Below are positions 35,164 through 48,000 of a stretch of DNA of 64,000 nucleotides, piece after piece (position 1 is the stretch's first letter; every line of letters begins with the position of its first letter). Under the pieces are notes generated by a model that worked only from the letters and a program-made list of their open reading frames with translations, made no database searches and was not told the origin of the DNA. The stretch spans positions 100,221,689-100,285,688 of the forward strand of contig OY804578.1 of assembly GCA_963680875.1 (NCBI GenBank), in the 5' to 3' direction. The position numbers and the translations under genes are program-made. This DNA comes from Bathymodiolus brooksi (taxonomy: Eukaryota > Mollusca > Bivalvia > Mytilida > Modiolidae).

Positions 35164-35238
35164 GTAAGTTTATTGACTGGAAGGGTAGGGAGGGATAGCT
35201 AGGACTATCTAGATGTTTTTGGCACTCCTGAAATTTAA

Positions 35239-35369
35239 GGTTAGGGTTATGGTGATTAACACCACTTTCAACAATATTTCAGTTATATTGACAATATTAT
35301 TTGTGGTGGTAAATTTTATTGGTGGAGGAAACTACCCGGAGAAAACCACCAACCTGCTGCAAGTCATGA
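35239..35369 (-). mobile_element. SINE-A, 3' half
   Basis: Complement from GGTTAGGGTTATGGTGATTA to CCTGCTGCAAGTCATG. It has a small internal duplication of CAATATT. Confidence 0.8.
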
Positions 35370-35733
35370 TTTAGCATGTATACATATGGGTATTACACAT
35401 AAGGATGATAAGTAGATGGTGTTTACTTGCCCATAGAGTGGAGTTGATTATATGAAATATCTACCATAATAGATTAATAGATACAAAATGTAATTATTTT
35501 TAAACAAAGATCCACGTTGTAGATTTACCTCCTGCTTCGTTTTGTTGTTAAAATTGGTGTCAAACAAATCACCTTTAATTTATATAAATCACAGTTCTGT
35601 TTTTGGGTAGTAAACATTGCTTCCATATTTTTGTTAAAAGCCAAGTGAGAAATTTGTTTCATGTTGAAAACAAAATATTTGGAGATGCATATCTTTTATA
35701 TGTGGTGATACCTTATCTACCAAGAAGTTGTAA

Positions 35734-36002
35734 GGGGCCGTCGTGGTCGTGATCGTATGGTAGTTGAATTTATAACTACATATGCAATCAGTTCCTATCA
35801 CCACTTGACTAACTTGTGAGTTCGAATCCTGTTCAGGTGAGGTGTACTTGATGCATCATAAATATGTGATAAAGTTTGTCAGTGACTTGTAACAGGTCGG
35901 TCATTTTCTCCAGGTACTCCGGTTTCCACCACCAATAAAACAGACGGCCACAATATAACTGAAATATTGTTGAAAGTGGCATCAAACACCGTAACCATAA
36001 CC
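35734..36002 (+). mobile_element. SINE-A, full length with TSD
   Basis: From GGGGCCGTCGTGGTCGTG to ACCGTAACCATAACC. CCAAGAAGTTGTA (35720-35732) and CCAAGAAATTGTA (36003-36015) are a 13-bp target duplication with one change. B box GAGTTCGAATCC. Confidence 0.92.
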
Positions 36003-36694
36003 CCAAGAAATTGTACAAGTACTGCATTGGTGACAGTTTCCAGGGGCTCAACACACAAAGCTGCACAGCGCAGATAGCCTTATAGGGTTGCCCTCTCAAT
36101 TGGGGTTGTCAGGTTATAATAATGCAAGTCAGACATTGAACCATAGAAGGTAATGTGTTCAGAGAGTGCCACGCTCCCTGCACATTAAAGACTTCTTTTG
36201 TTAAATTTCGAAATCATAGTAGGCACATTGCAGCCACTACAAAAAGCTAAATTTTTTGTTTCTACTGAGCATTTCTAATGATAGTCAAAAGTCATTGCCA
36301 CGGTTGTTCCTCCCTCATTTCTTTATAATTCATATGTTGTTGACTTATTTTAGCCCTGAATTATTCATGAAATATTTGCTGCTGGACCTTTGGTAAACAA
36401 CAATGAGTCAACCAAAAGCAAGTAATCAGTCTACAGTTGCCATGTCAACAAACCAAAGCACATTATTCAAACTTCCTGACAAGTCTTTGTTTGTCTCCTT
36501 AATTAAATCTATGTTATGTAATATGGTTTTCAACTGATATTTAACATAACAATAGAAAGGTGTCATAAAATCATAAAATAGAAAAAATAAAAATCTATTT
36601 AAAGATGGGGGGAAAAACCCAAATGTTAGATCTAAATGCTGACGGCTTAATTGAATATTATTTAGTACTGGTTGCACCAAAGCCCCATAATTGG

Positions 36695-36968
36695 ATGTCT
36701 GTCGTGGTCGTGATCATATGGTAGTTGGATTTACAACTAGTACTACCTGTGCAATCAGTGCCTATCACCACTAAAGTTGTGAATTTGAATCCTGCTCAGG
36801 CGAGGTGTACTCGATACAACATTATGTGATAAAGTTTGTCAGTGACTTGTGGCAGGTCGGTGGTTTTCTCCAGGTACTTCGGTTTCCGCCACCAATAAAA
36901 CTGACCACCACAATATAATTGAAATATTGTTGAAAGTGGTGTCAAGCACCATTACCTTAACCCTAAAC
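36695..36968 (+). mobile_element. SINE-A, full length
   Basis: From GATGTCTGTCGTGGTCGTG to ACCATTACCTTAACCCTAA. B box GAATTTGAATCC. Short ORFs on both strands here come from the SINE. Confidence 0.9.
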
Positions 36969-37492
36969 CTTATTTTTGGGAGGTACATGTTTAAATATAA
37001 GGAAATCAATGAAAATTCCGTGTTAGATTTCAACAGGATTATATTCCATAAATGCTGTCTCAGTAAAAAAAAAGCTTGATCAGGTTGATATCCACATGTT
37101 AAAACTCATGTTCAGTTGTTATGCTGTAGGGATCATATATTTTTTAATTTTAGAAATATATATATACATGTAGTTGTGTATTGTTAAATTATGGAGAATG
37201 AATAATTTACAAAAACATAGACATCTTATGCACAACCCGTTTCTGGAATGGCCTTCATCGGGGATGCTCGGCTCATAGTCAAAAGATTGGCAAGCCAAAT
37301 AAATTTATGCTTCTTTGGGAGTAAGTAAACCAAATGGACCAAAAGAGAATAGCCAAAATCATCTGAAGTCACTTATGCCTGAGGGATTTTGATAAATTAT
37401 ATTTTTCATTATAGTACATTTTACATCTTTTAATTCAGTGGTAACATTACTGTACTGAAGAACAGAACTTAATATCTACAATTCCCTTTCTT

Positions 37493-37733
37493 GACCGTCG
37501 TGGTCGTGATAGTGATCATATGGAGTTGGATTTACAACTACCTATGCATTCAGTGCCTATCACGAATCCTCGGGCAAGGTGTACTCGATATAACATTATG
37601 TGATAAAGTTTATCAGTGACTTGCGGCAGGTCGGTGGTTTTCTCCGGGTACTCCGGTTTCCTCCACCAATAAAACTGACCATTAAGATATAACTGAAATA
37701 TTTTTGAGAGTGGCATTAAACACCAAAACCCCC
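37493..37733 (+). mobile_element. SINE-A with small internal deletion
   Basis: From GACCGTCGTGGTCGTGATAG to AAACACCAAAACCCCC. Bases between TGCCTATCAC and GAATCCTCG are lost, removing most of the B box. Confidence 0.88.
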
Positions 37734-38012
37734 TTTTCGATCAATTATTATTTTCTTTCTCTTTTCTCTCTTTTGTTTTGTTTTTGTCTTTCGCTTTTTG
37801 ATGTTTCACTGTCACATGAAAAGGGTACAATATTGCTTGGTTGGGTGTATCTGACTTCAACACTGGTTCATGCATGTATATACCGGTAATAGTATTTAGC
37901 TGAAATACATTATGTACATGTACTTGTATTTAAGTAATTTAAACCTAACATCATAGATGAGAGTAACGTAACAAGTTGTCTTCTCACCTAATTAACTTGT
38001 ATATCAATCACG

Positions 38013-38145
38013 ACACAAAAACACAGGATAAATGTCATGAAATAATACTAAATCACATGACCAGTCACTTGTTACTGTGGACACCAAAACACAGGATAAA
38101 TGTCATGAAATAATACTAAATCACATGACCAGTCACTTGTTACCA
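38013..38145 (+). repeat. Tandem duplication (64 bp x 2)
   Basis: ACACAGGATAAATGTCATGA, AATAATACTAAATCACATGA and CCAGTCACTTGTTAC occur twice with almost no difference. Confidence 0.92.
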
Positions 38146-38262
38146 TGTTTAAAAGATCAATCGTTCACAATCGAAATTCTCTTCTATGATGTAAGTCAAG
38201 GTTATTTCATACATTTGTATGGATGTGTGTTTGATCGTTCTGTATGGAATTATTTCCTTTAC

Positions 38263-38455
38263 CCTACGGAATATTAAAAACTAAATATTGGTTTGAGCAT
38301 TTGTCAATGGTGAAAAGGGGATTTCGGTTAAAGTTAAAAAAATGATGGTATTAATCATAAAAAACCCTACAGAATTTAATAACTAAATATTGCTTTGAGC
38401 ATTTGTCAATGGTGAAAAGGAGGATTTCGGTTTACGTTTAAAAAATGATGGAAAT
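38263..38455 (+). repeat. Tandem duplication (~105 bp x 2)
   Basis: CTAAATATTGGTTTGAGCAT, TTGTCAATGGTGAAAAGG and GATTTCGGTTAAAG are repeated as CTAAATATTGCTTTGAGCAT and following. Confidence 0.9.
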
Positions 38456-38774
38456 GAAAAAAGTTGTTTGTACAATGTACATTTTGTAATTAGCTTTGAC
38501 AGATTAAAAATTGTTGTTCATGTATGTAATATGTATATTTGTGGTTATAATACACAATGTCATGCTGAAGATGGAACCTGATTGGTCAATTGATACTAAC
38601 AAGACAAGTATATCTTGGAAGTTGTAAAACAAAATTGTTTCTAGAAGTGTTATTAGTTGGTGCTTTTACGAGTCTAGACATGTGAAGCATTATCAGACAA
38701 AACTATTAAATTGTTGAGATGTACAATAGTCCCTCTCTCATTAGGCCACTTTCACCAAATGCCTCCACTCTTTT

Positions 38775-38852
38775 CAGGCCATTCGCTATGATATAGCTGA
38801 AAAATTACTGAGTTGGCGTTAAACAACAATCACTCACTCACTCACTTTTCAG
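38775..38852 (+). mobile_element. SINE-B tail fragment
   Basis: TTCGCTATGATATAGCTGAA, TTGGCGTTAAACAACAATCA and CTCACTCACTC. A piece of the 'ATAAGGCCAC' MITE precedes it (38725-38775). Confidence 0.78.
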
Positions 38853-38883
38853 GCCAGATGCACTACCAGTCTTTGCTCTTTTT

Positions 38884-41500
38884 AGCTCACCTGACCCAAA
38901 GGGTCATGTGAGCTATTCTCATCACTTGGCGTCCGTCGTCGTCGTCCGTCGTCCGTCGTCCGTCGTACGTCGTAAACTTTTTCAAAAATCTTCTCCTCTG
39001 AAAGTACTAGACCAATGGAAACCAAACTTGGTCTGAATCATTACTAGGGTATCTAGTTTCAAAATTGTGTCCGGTGATGCCGTGCACCAACCAACATGGC
39101 CGCTGTTACTAAAAATAGAACATATGGTAAAATTGCAGGTTTTTGGTAATATCTCAAAAACCGTTAGTAATATCAAAAATCTGACATGGGGTAAAAATGA
39201 TCAGCACATCAAGATCTACCTACCCTGCAATTTTGAAGTAAATCTGATTACCCATCTTGGAGTTATTGCCCTTTTTTCATCAAATTTGTAAAATTTTAAT
39301 GCTTTTCGTCTTATATTTCAAAAACTATAAGAGATAAAGGTTAACTTTAAATTGCAAAAATGTGCGGCATATTAAGATCTACCTACCCTGCAATTTTGAA
39401 GTAAATCCCATTACTCATTTTGGAGTTATTTCCCTTTTTTCATCAAATTTTCAAAATTTTAATACTTTTCGTCCTTTATTTCAAAAACTATAACAGACAG
39501 ATGGTAAGTTGAAACTGCAAACATGCTCAGCATGTCAAGATCTACCTACCCTGCAATTTTGAAGTAAATTTGATTACCCATCTTGGAGTTATTGCCCCTT
39601 TTTCATCAATTTTTTTTTTTCCTTTTAATACTTTTCGTCTTATATTTCAAAAACTATTTAGAGATAGATGTTAAGTTTATTGCAAAAATGTGCAGCATAT
39701 CAAGATCTACCTACCCTGCAATTTTGAAGTAAATCCCATTACCCATTTTGACCGATTATGCAAATTAGAAAAAAGGGGGGATGAAATTAAAAAAAAATCT
39801 TCTCCTCTGAAACTACTGAACCAATCTCAACCAAACTTTGCTGAAATGATCCTTAGGTGGTCCCCTTTCAAAATTGTGTCCATTAGCCCCGTCCTGTATC
39901 CAAGATGGCCGCCATTACTAAAAATAGAAATTTCTTCAAATGGTCAAAACTGCTCTATTTTAAGCCAGAAAGTGCCCAAATTTGAACTGTATAAGCATAA
40001 TGATGAACTTTTTAACATATATTACGGGATTTTTTTATGAACTTTGAACTTTTACCGATTTTGACCGATTATGAAATTTAAAAAAAGGGGGGATGAAATT
40101 AAAAAAAAAATCTTCTCCTCTGAAACTACTGAGCCAATCTCAACCAAACTTTGCTGAGATGATCCTTAGGTGGTCCCCTTTCAAAATTGTGTCCGTCAGC
40201 GCCGTCCTGTATCCAAGATGGCCACCATTACTAAAAATAGAAATTTCTTCAAATGGCCAAAACTGTTCTATTTTAAGCCAGAAAGTGCCCAAATTTGAAC
40301 TGTATAAGCATAATGATGAGCTTTTTAACATATATTACGGATTTTTTATGAACTTTGAACTTTTACCGATTTTGACCGATTATGAAATTTAAAAAAAGGG
40401 GGGATGAAATTAAAAAAAAATCTTCTCCTCTGAAACTACTGAGCCAATTTCAACCAAACTTTGCTGAGATGATCCTTAGGTGGTCCCCTTTTAAAATTGT
40501 GTCCGTCAGCGCCGTCCTATATCCAAGATGGCCACCATTATTAAAAATAGAAATTTCTTCAAATGGCCAAAACTGCTCTATTTTAAGCCAGAAAGTGCTC
40601 AAATTTGAACTGCATAAGCATAATGATGATCTTTTTAACATATATTACGGATTTTTTATGAACTTTGAACTTTTACTGATTTTGACCGATTATGCAAATT
40701 AGAAAAAGGGGGGATGGAATTAAAAAAAAATCTTCTCCTCTGAAACTACTGAGTCAATCTCAACCAAACTTTGCTGAAATGATCCTTAGGTGGTCCCCTT
40801 TCAAAATTGTGTCCGTCAGCGCCGTCCTGTATCCAAGATGGCCACCATTACTAAAAATAGAAATTTCTTCAAATGGCCAAAACTGCTCTATTTTAAGCCA
40901 GAAAGTGCCCAAATTTGAACTGTATAAGCATAATGATGAGCTTTTTAACATATATTACGGGATTTTTTATGAACTTTGAACTTTTACCGAGTTTGACCGA
41001 TTATGCAAATTAGAAAAAAGGGGGGATGAAATTAAAAAAATCTTCTTCTCTGAAACTACAGAGCCAATCTCAACCAAACTTTGCTGAAATGATTCTTGGG
41101 TGGTCCTCTTCCAAAATTGTGTCCAGCATTTCAGAACACCGACCAAGATGGCCGCCACAGCCGAACTTAATTTAACATAGGACCCTATGGGAAATTCCCA
41201 TAAAAATCTTTTTGTCTGAAACCATTTGCTCAATAAGAACAAAATTTTGATGAAATAGTCATTGAATGGTTCTCTTCCAAAAATGTGTCTGGCGGTTCGA
41301 CCCTTCGATCAATTTTTATTTACCTGCAATTTTGAAGTAAATCCGATTACCCATCTTGGAGTTCTTGCCCTTTTTTCATCAAATTTATAAAAATGACGAA
41401 GGCTACAATTGTTAATTTTTTTTACCGAAGTTATCAAGTTTTATTGACTGATGTTATTATTATACCCAGGTGAGCTATACAGGCTCCTGGGAGCCTCTAG
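38884..41500 (+). mobile_element. Hairpin-ended non-autonomous element, copy 1 (Helentron-like?)
   Basis: The left end at 38884-38914 is a 14-bp stem, AAA-loop palindrome (AGCTCACCTGACCC and its complement with one mismatch). Then comes a CGTCGTCCGTCGT run, a 5' module with repeated 'CTACCCTGCAATTTTGAAG' blocks, and about four 311-bp tandem units (starts near 39798, 40111, 40422, 40733) each carrying CAAGATGGCC. A distinct last unit follows. The right end has CAGGTGAGCT, a GGCTCC/GGAGCC hairpin and CTAG. TT flanks both ends. No transposase ORF is seen. Hairpin, CTRR end, T-T insertion and internal tandem repeats recall Helitron2/Helentron non-autonomous elements; that assignment is inference. 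Confidence 0.75.
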
Positions 41501-41551
41501 TTCTTAATTCTGCGTGCTTTGTGGAAAACAACATATACCAGTTTTATAGTC

Positions 41552-41637
41552 TTTGGTTTGATCGATCGGGACTCGAACCAATGCATGCACATTTAAGGTG
41601 AGCATGCAAGCCATTACACCACAGATGTGGTTGCTTA
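41552..41637 (-). mobile_element. tRNA-like element or SINE head
   Basis: On the - strand: A box TGGTGTAATGG at about 41610-41622 and B box GGTTCGAGTCCCG at about 41568-41580. Arms do not fold into a convincing cloverleaf: the acceptor ends do not pair well and no standard anticodon arm is visible. It is probably a SINE head or tRNA pseudogene rather than a working tRNA. Confidence 0.5.
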
Positions 41638-42836
41638 AAAAAGATAATTCCTTTTTAACCCAGTATCTGTAAATTTATTTGGTTTATCAGAAAGGAAGTG
41701 GTCGTGGTTGATTGTTACCGTACTACAGAACATGTTTTTTCCTATATTGTAACATATTCATATTATACATGCATTTTAATGTACATATGTGCATGTGAAT
41801 GTCTGCCAAGTCTTGTACATGAATATGTAATAAAAGTATATAATATAAGTAAGGCCATTAAGGAGTAAACAAACTATTAAGTGTATTACTATTTACATGT
41901 AATTTACAGATTATCAAACTTTACAATATTGTTGACCAAAAATTTGTTTCAACCTTGATATTTTACTAAACTATGGTATTTCAAATGTTAACAATACATT
42001 CAGATAATGTACAATATACATGTATGCTTATAACATATTTCCCATACAATTTTAATACGTCTTTATTTGTACACAAAGTTTCATTTTTAGCTAAAAAATA
42101 AAAAGTAGCCAATCGTATTTGTTTACTGAGAAAAGGTAGCCAATCCTGTTTGTTTACTGGCCAATTTCCAGTATATACCTGTAGTTTCAAGACCACAACA
42201 ACTTTAGACACTCGTTTCAGTGGAATTGGCCAAAAAAAATAAATACCTGTGTTTCCACTGACCCTACAAACTCTATGCTCTAACTACCCTATATTATTAT
42301 TTTTCAAGAATGTTTGCGGAAACTCATATTTTTTTGGGCCTAACTAATGAAAGACTACTATTACTGTAAAATGTATTGAAAGTAACAGAACTATTTTTAA
42401 GTATATGTATACAGCTGCTTATGTTGACTTGTTTTATTATTTAATATTGCTCTAATACCTTCATATTAACTCTTAACATACTACATGTATATGGTTAATA
42501 ACAACTAACCAAGATCTTGATGACACTGCTTATTTTTTGACTTTTTATTTTATTTCTAACTTGCTTATTAATTTTTTATGGCCGCAGATATGATAATTAT
42601 GCGAGATGAATGATGTAGTCGGCAGCGTTAACTATGTTTGATGTACAGAATCTATACAGCACCCCTCAGATGCCCCGTAAGCATCCATGCTTACAGCCTC
42701 GCAGAATGACCTTGATTGACCTCAGGTAGTACTCGTGGGTGTGTGGCATCCAGTTGCACTAATAGCATGAAGTGTACTCTGTGTGTGTGTGTCACAGTCA
42801 AATTTATGCATGATAATTGTGTGTCTGGCTTTCCAG

Positions 42837-43290
42837 CAGTCTGATTAAAATCATACCCCAGACTCAATTTTCATATTGTCGGGGTCTGACAGGTATGGCT
42901 TACAGGTCATCTTCTCGTGACCTTTCAATTGTCTAATCAAATCACCGCTTCCACGAACTGGGAAGTTCAGGATAGATAACTCTGGTTTCCCATATCCTGT
43001 CGGTAGCACAGCTACACAATCCTCGCCTGACAGAAGAGCTTGTAAAATTACTTTTTTGTTCTGCTTTCAAATGATCAATTTGAATTGTTGGAGAGCTAGA
43101 GCGATGGCTGTGTCAATCGTCGCCATTTTGGACGGACAACCGAGAAGGCTTTTGTTATGTCGAATCTCATTGGTCAATACTTTGTTTCAATATGCAAATT
43201 AATAAGGCCACGAGAAGATGACCTGTAAGCCATACCTGTCAGACCCCGGCGATATGAAAATTGAGTCTGGGTATGATTTTAATCAGACTG
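42837..43290. mobile_element. 454-bp TIR element with ~80-bp inverted repeats and 9-bp TSD
   Basis: The left arm 42837-42920 (CAGTCTGATTAAAATCATAC and on) and the right arm 43206-43290 are near-perfect inverted repeats of about 84 bp. The exact direct repeat GCTTTCCAG flanks the element at 42828-42836 and 43291-43299. Long TIRs with a 9-bp duplication are typical of Mutator-like elements, so this is probably a non-autonomous MULE-type MITE; hAT elements normally make 8 bp. No coding capacity. The interior contains GTCGCCATTTTGGAC at about 43118. Confidence 0.85.
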
Positions 43291-43316
43291 GCTTTCCAGG
43301 AACAATTTGTCCTAGT

Positions 43317-43523
43317 CTGGTATCCTGTCATGTTCTGGTACCTATCATGTTGGATAAAGTTGCCCCTGTGTTTATGTTCCTTGACCTGGTATCCTGTCAT
43401 GTTCTGGTACCTATCATGTTGGATAAAGTTGACCCTGTGTTTATATTCCTTGAACTGGTATCCTGTCATGTTCTGGTACCTATCATGTTGGATAAAGTTG
43501 ACCCTGTGTTTATGTTCCTGGAC
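43317..43523 (+). repeat. 69-bp tandem repeat, 3 units
   Basis: Three copies of a unit beginning CTGGTATCCTGTCATGTTCT and ending near TTCCTTGA. It starts about 18 bp after the target duplication of the 454-bp element. 69 is a multiple of three, so open frames of about 110 codons run through on both strands; they are not evidence of a gene. Confidence 0.9.
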
Positions 43524-45001
43524 CTGGTTTGGAAATCCACATGTAGTAAAATGGCATAGTTCATGCTGTAGCTTTGGTGTTTGAGGAGTGTATTATATAA
43601 TAATTCCACAGTGTATCTAAAATGAGGAGGGAAGTTGGGAGAGAATATGACAGATTTCCGCAATCAAAGATATGTTGTTCTCTGTTCTCAGAATAAACAG
43701 ACAAACAATGGCTAATTTCAAAATATAAAATGATTCCTTAAATCAGAGGGGAAAACAGGTTTTCCCAGCCCACCAATATATGACAAAATTAATATTTAAT
43801 TAACAATATTGGAAACCAAAATCATCAGATTTTCTAATTTTGGAAATAGATGATTGCTTAAGCATCATTTTATGCAAAAATCAATTGCTTTTTCCATGGT
43901 TAAAGCTTTGGTTTTGACAAGATGGCTAACCGTATTTTGTGTATTATACAATAAAATCCCTGACTAAATCAGCATGCTGTATAAACCAAATGTTAAATAA
44001 AGTCCCTATGTGTGAAATCTATGTTAATATAACCTATTTAAACCGAAACCCCTGTCTATTGCGAACAGAAAGTTGGTCTGGAGGAGGTTTGATTTAGACA
44101 GATTTCACTGTACATTAAAACCTTGCTATAGCATCAAGCATGTGTCTATATACTAATATTATAAACAGAAATACACTGCACAGAAACCATATCTCCTGCA
44201 CATGTTGTGTTAGTTGAATCTTGGGATAGTTTACTAAATGTTAAATATATCAACAAGCTTGTAGATATGATACATTTGTATTGATCCTTTATAAATTCCC
44301 CAGGCTACTGTTAAGGTGGTGACCTCTTGTCTGTTAGTTACTTTGTGTCTCGCCTGTGACAATATATCTACATAATGTATTGTTAGTTTCGATCTTATTT
44401 ACCCTTTTTGATGAACGTTTTTTTTTTTAAATCTTAATTAACTTCATAAAAATTCATCAGAATCTTCATTATAGTCCTACAAAAAAGATAAAAAATATTG
44501 AACACTTATTGGGCATGTACATGTACCAAAATGGTGGGTTTTTTTTTTATTATCTAAATGCCTAAAATGGTATACCAAATGAATAATTTCAGTATGTGTA
44601 TCCCCCTATGGAACTGTTGTGGAAATATGTATAGTAATACTTCAATAAAAAGAACATTTAACAAGTTACAGAGATCCTTGTAACTCACCTAGAAGAGTCC
44701 TGGATCCTGGATTCACCATTTTCGACTAGGACTCGCCAAAGTTTTCTAATTTTAGATTCTTACAATGGTGGAACTCACCAAAAATTTCAGAAAATTCTTC
44801 TGGACTTGTCAAATTAAATTGAGCATCCCCGAAGTTGATCGAAGCAGGCTTATTTTAGCCTCTAATATTATGTATGACCTTTTGTCCTTCTTTCTATGTG
44901 TCAATAACTGGTTACTTTGGATTTTAAAAGTACACAAATCACCTTTTTTCTGAGTTATGCCCCTTTAAAATTGAAAATATTCAAGGTAAAAGGTTTTTGT
45001 T
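43524..45001. other. No gene seen
   Basis: AT-rich spacer between the 69-bp repeat and the second hairpin-ended element. At 44690-44830 paired stretches such as CTCACCTAGAAGAGTCC and GGACTCGCC suggest an unclassified old repeat. Confidence 0.5.
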
Positions 45002-48000
45002 AGCTCACCTGACCCAAAGGGTCATGTGAGCTATTGCCATCACTTGGCGTCCGTCGTACGTCGTAAACTTTTTAAAAAATCTTCTCCTCTGAAAGTACTA
45101 GACCAATGGAAACCAAACTTGGTCTGAATCATTACTAGGGTGTCTAGTTTCAAAATTGTGTCCGATGATGCCGTGCACCAACCAACATGGCCGCTGTTAC
45201 TAAAAATAGAACATATGGTAAAATTGCAGGTTTTTGGTAATAACTCAAAAACCGTTAATAATATCAAAAATCTGACATGGGTTAAAAATGATCAGCACAT
45301 CAAGATCTACCTACCCTGCAATTTTGAAGTAAATCTGATTACCCATCTTGGAGTTATTGCCCTTTTTTCATCAAATTTGTAAAATTTTAATACTTTTTGT
45401 CTTATATTTCAAAAACTATAAGAGATAAAGGTTAACTTTAAATTGCAAAAATGTGCAGCATATCAAGATCTACCTACCCTGCAATTTTGAAGTAAATCCC
45501 ATTGCTCATTTTGGAGTTATTTCCCTTTTTTCATCAAATTTTCAAAATTTTAATACTTTTCGTCCTTTATTTCAAAAACTATAAGAGACAGATGGTAAGT
45601 TGAAACTGCAAACATGTTCAGCATGTCAAGATCTACCCACCCTGCAATTTTGAAGTAAATTTGATTACCCATCTTGGAGTTATTGCCCTTTTTTCATCAT
45701 TTTTTTTTTTCATTTTAATACTTTTCGTCTTGTATTTCAGAAACTATTTAGAGATAGATGTTAAGTTTATTGCAAAAATGTGCAGCATGTCAAGATCTAA
45801 CTACCCTGCAATTTTGAAGTAAATCCCATTACCCATTTTGACCGATTATGCAAATTAGAAAAAAGGGGGGATGAAATTTAAAAAAAATCTTCTCTGAAAC
45901 TACTGAGCCAATCTCAACCAAACTTTGCTGAAATGATCCTTAGGTGGTCCCCTTTCAAAATTGTGTCCGTCAGCACCGTCCTGTATCCAAGATGGCCACC
46001 ATTACTAAAAATAGAAATTTCTTCAAATGGCCAAAACTGCTCTATTCTAAGCCAGAAAGTGCCCAAATTTGAAGTGTATAAGCATAATGATGAGCTTTTT
46101 AGCATATATTACGGGATTTTTTATGAACTTTGAACTTTTACCGATTTTGACCGATTATGCAAATTAGAAAAAGGGGGGATGAAATTTTAAAAAAATCTTC
46201 TCCTCTGAAACTATTAGGCCAATCTCAACCAAACTTTGCTGAAATGATCCGTAGGTGGTCCCCTTTAAAAATTGTGTCCGTCAGCGCCGCCCTGTATCCA
46301 AGATGGCCGTCATTACTAAAAATAGAAATTTCTTCAAATGGCCAAAACTGCTCTATTTTAAGCCAGAAAGTGCCCAAATTTGAACTGTATCAGCATAATG
46401 ATGAGCTTTTTAACATATATTATGGGATTTTTTATGAACTTTGAACTTTTACCGATTTTGACCGATTATGCAAATTAGAAAAAAGGGGGGATGAAATTAA
46501 AAAAAAAATTCTCCTCTGAAACTACTGAGCCAATCTCAACCAAACTTTGCTGAAATGATCCTTAGGTGGTCCCCTTTAAAAATTGTGTCCGTCAGCGCCG
46601 TCCTGTATCCAAGATGGCTGCCATTACTAAAAATAGAAATTTCTTCAAATGGCCAAAACTGCTCTATTTTAAGCCAGAAAGTGCCCAAATTTGAACTGTA
46701 TAAGCATAATGATGAGCTTTTTAGCATATATTACGGGATTTTTTATGAACTTTGAACTTCTACCGATTTTGACCGATTATGCAAATTAGAAAAAAGGGGG
46801 GATGAAATTAAAAAAAAAATCTTCTCCTCTGAAACTACTGAGCCAATCTCAACCAAACTTTGCTGAAATGATCCTTAGGTGGTCCCCTTTCAAAATTGTG
46901 TCCGTCAGCGCCGTCCTGTATTCAAGATGGCCGCCATTACTAAAAATAGAAATTTCTTCAATTGGCCAAAACTGCTCTATTTTAAGCCAGAAAGTGCCCA
47001 AATTTGAACTGTATAAGCATAATGATGAGCTTTTTAACATATATTACAGGATTTTTTATGAACTTTGAACTTTTACCGATTTTGACCGATTATGCAAATT
47101 AGAAAAAAGGGGGGATGAAATTAAAAAAAATCTTCTCCTCTGAAACTATTGAGCCAATCTCAACCAAACTTTGCTGAAATGATTCTTGAGTGGTCCTCTT
47201 CCAAAATTGTGTCCGGCATTTCAGAACACCGACCAAGATGGCTGCCACAGCCGAACTTAATTTAACATAGGACCCTATGGGAAATTCCCATAAAAATATT
47301 TTTGTCTGAAACCATTTGCTCAATAAGAACAAAATTTTGATGAAATAGTCATTGGATGGTTCTCTTCCAAAAATGTGTCTGGCGGTTCGACCCTTCTATC
47401 CATTTTTTTTTTTACCTGCAATTTTGAAGTAAATCTGATTACCCATCTTGGAGTTCTTGCCCTTTTTAGTTCACCTGGACCAAAGGTCCAGGTGAACTAT
47501 TGCCATCACTTGGCGTCCGTCGTCTGTCGTCTGTAAACTTTTCACATTTCAAGCTTCTTCTCCGAAACCACTGGGCCGATTGGAACCAAACTTAGCAGGA
47601 ATGTTCCTTGGATGGTCCTCTACAAAGTTACTGTTTTTCGTTCCAGTCGGATATTCAATATGGCTGCCAAGGCCAATAATATGCTCTGATTGGCTGAAAT
47701 TTCAAAGATCTTCTTCTCTGAAACTAATGAACTGACTGAACCTAAACTGTACATGAATGATCATTGGAATGTCCTTTACCAAGTTACTGTTTTTTATGCC
47801 GATCGGAAATCCAAGATGGCTGCCACCGCAGGACATAGATTAACATTGGACCCTATGGGAAAATATTCAAATGCCTTCTTCTCAGAAACTACAAATATGA
47901 TTAAAGCCAAACTGTACATGAATGTTCATTAGATGGTCCTCTACAAACTTTAGGTTTTTTGTTCCGGTATGAAATTCAAAATGGCGGCTACCGCAGGACT

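Noticed and set aside
38077..38190. Exon candidate ending FTIEILFYD before GTAAGT
   Set aside because: The phase is 0, which does not fit exon a, and most of it lies in a 64-bp tandem duplication.
41552..41637. Functional tRNA gene on the - strand
   Set aside because: A and B boxes are present, but the acceptor and anticodon arms do not pair convincingly, so it is listed only as a tRNA-like element.
43218..43584. Open frames of 107-113 codons on both strands
   Set aside because: The 69-bp tandem unit is a multiple of three, so a stop-free unit stays open when repeated.
39690..47332. About twenty 60-116-codon frames on both strands
   Set aside because: They recur once per 308-311-bp unit in the two hairpin-ended elements and change with indels between units, as expected for non-coding repeat DNA.
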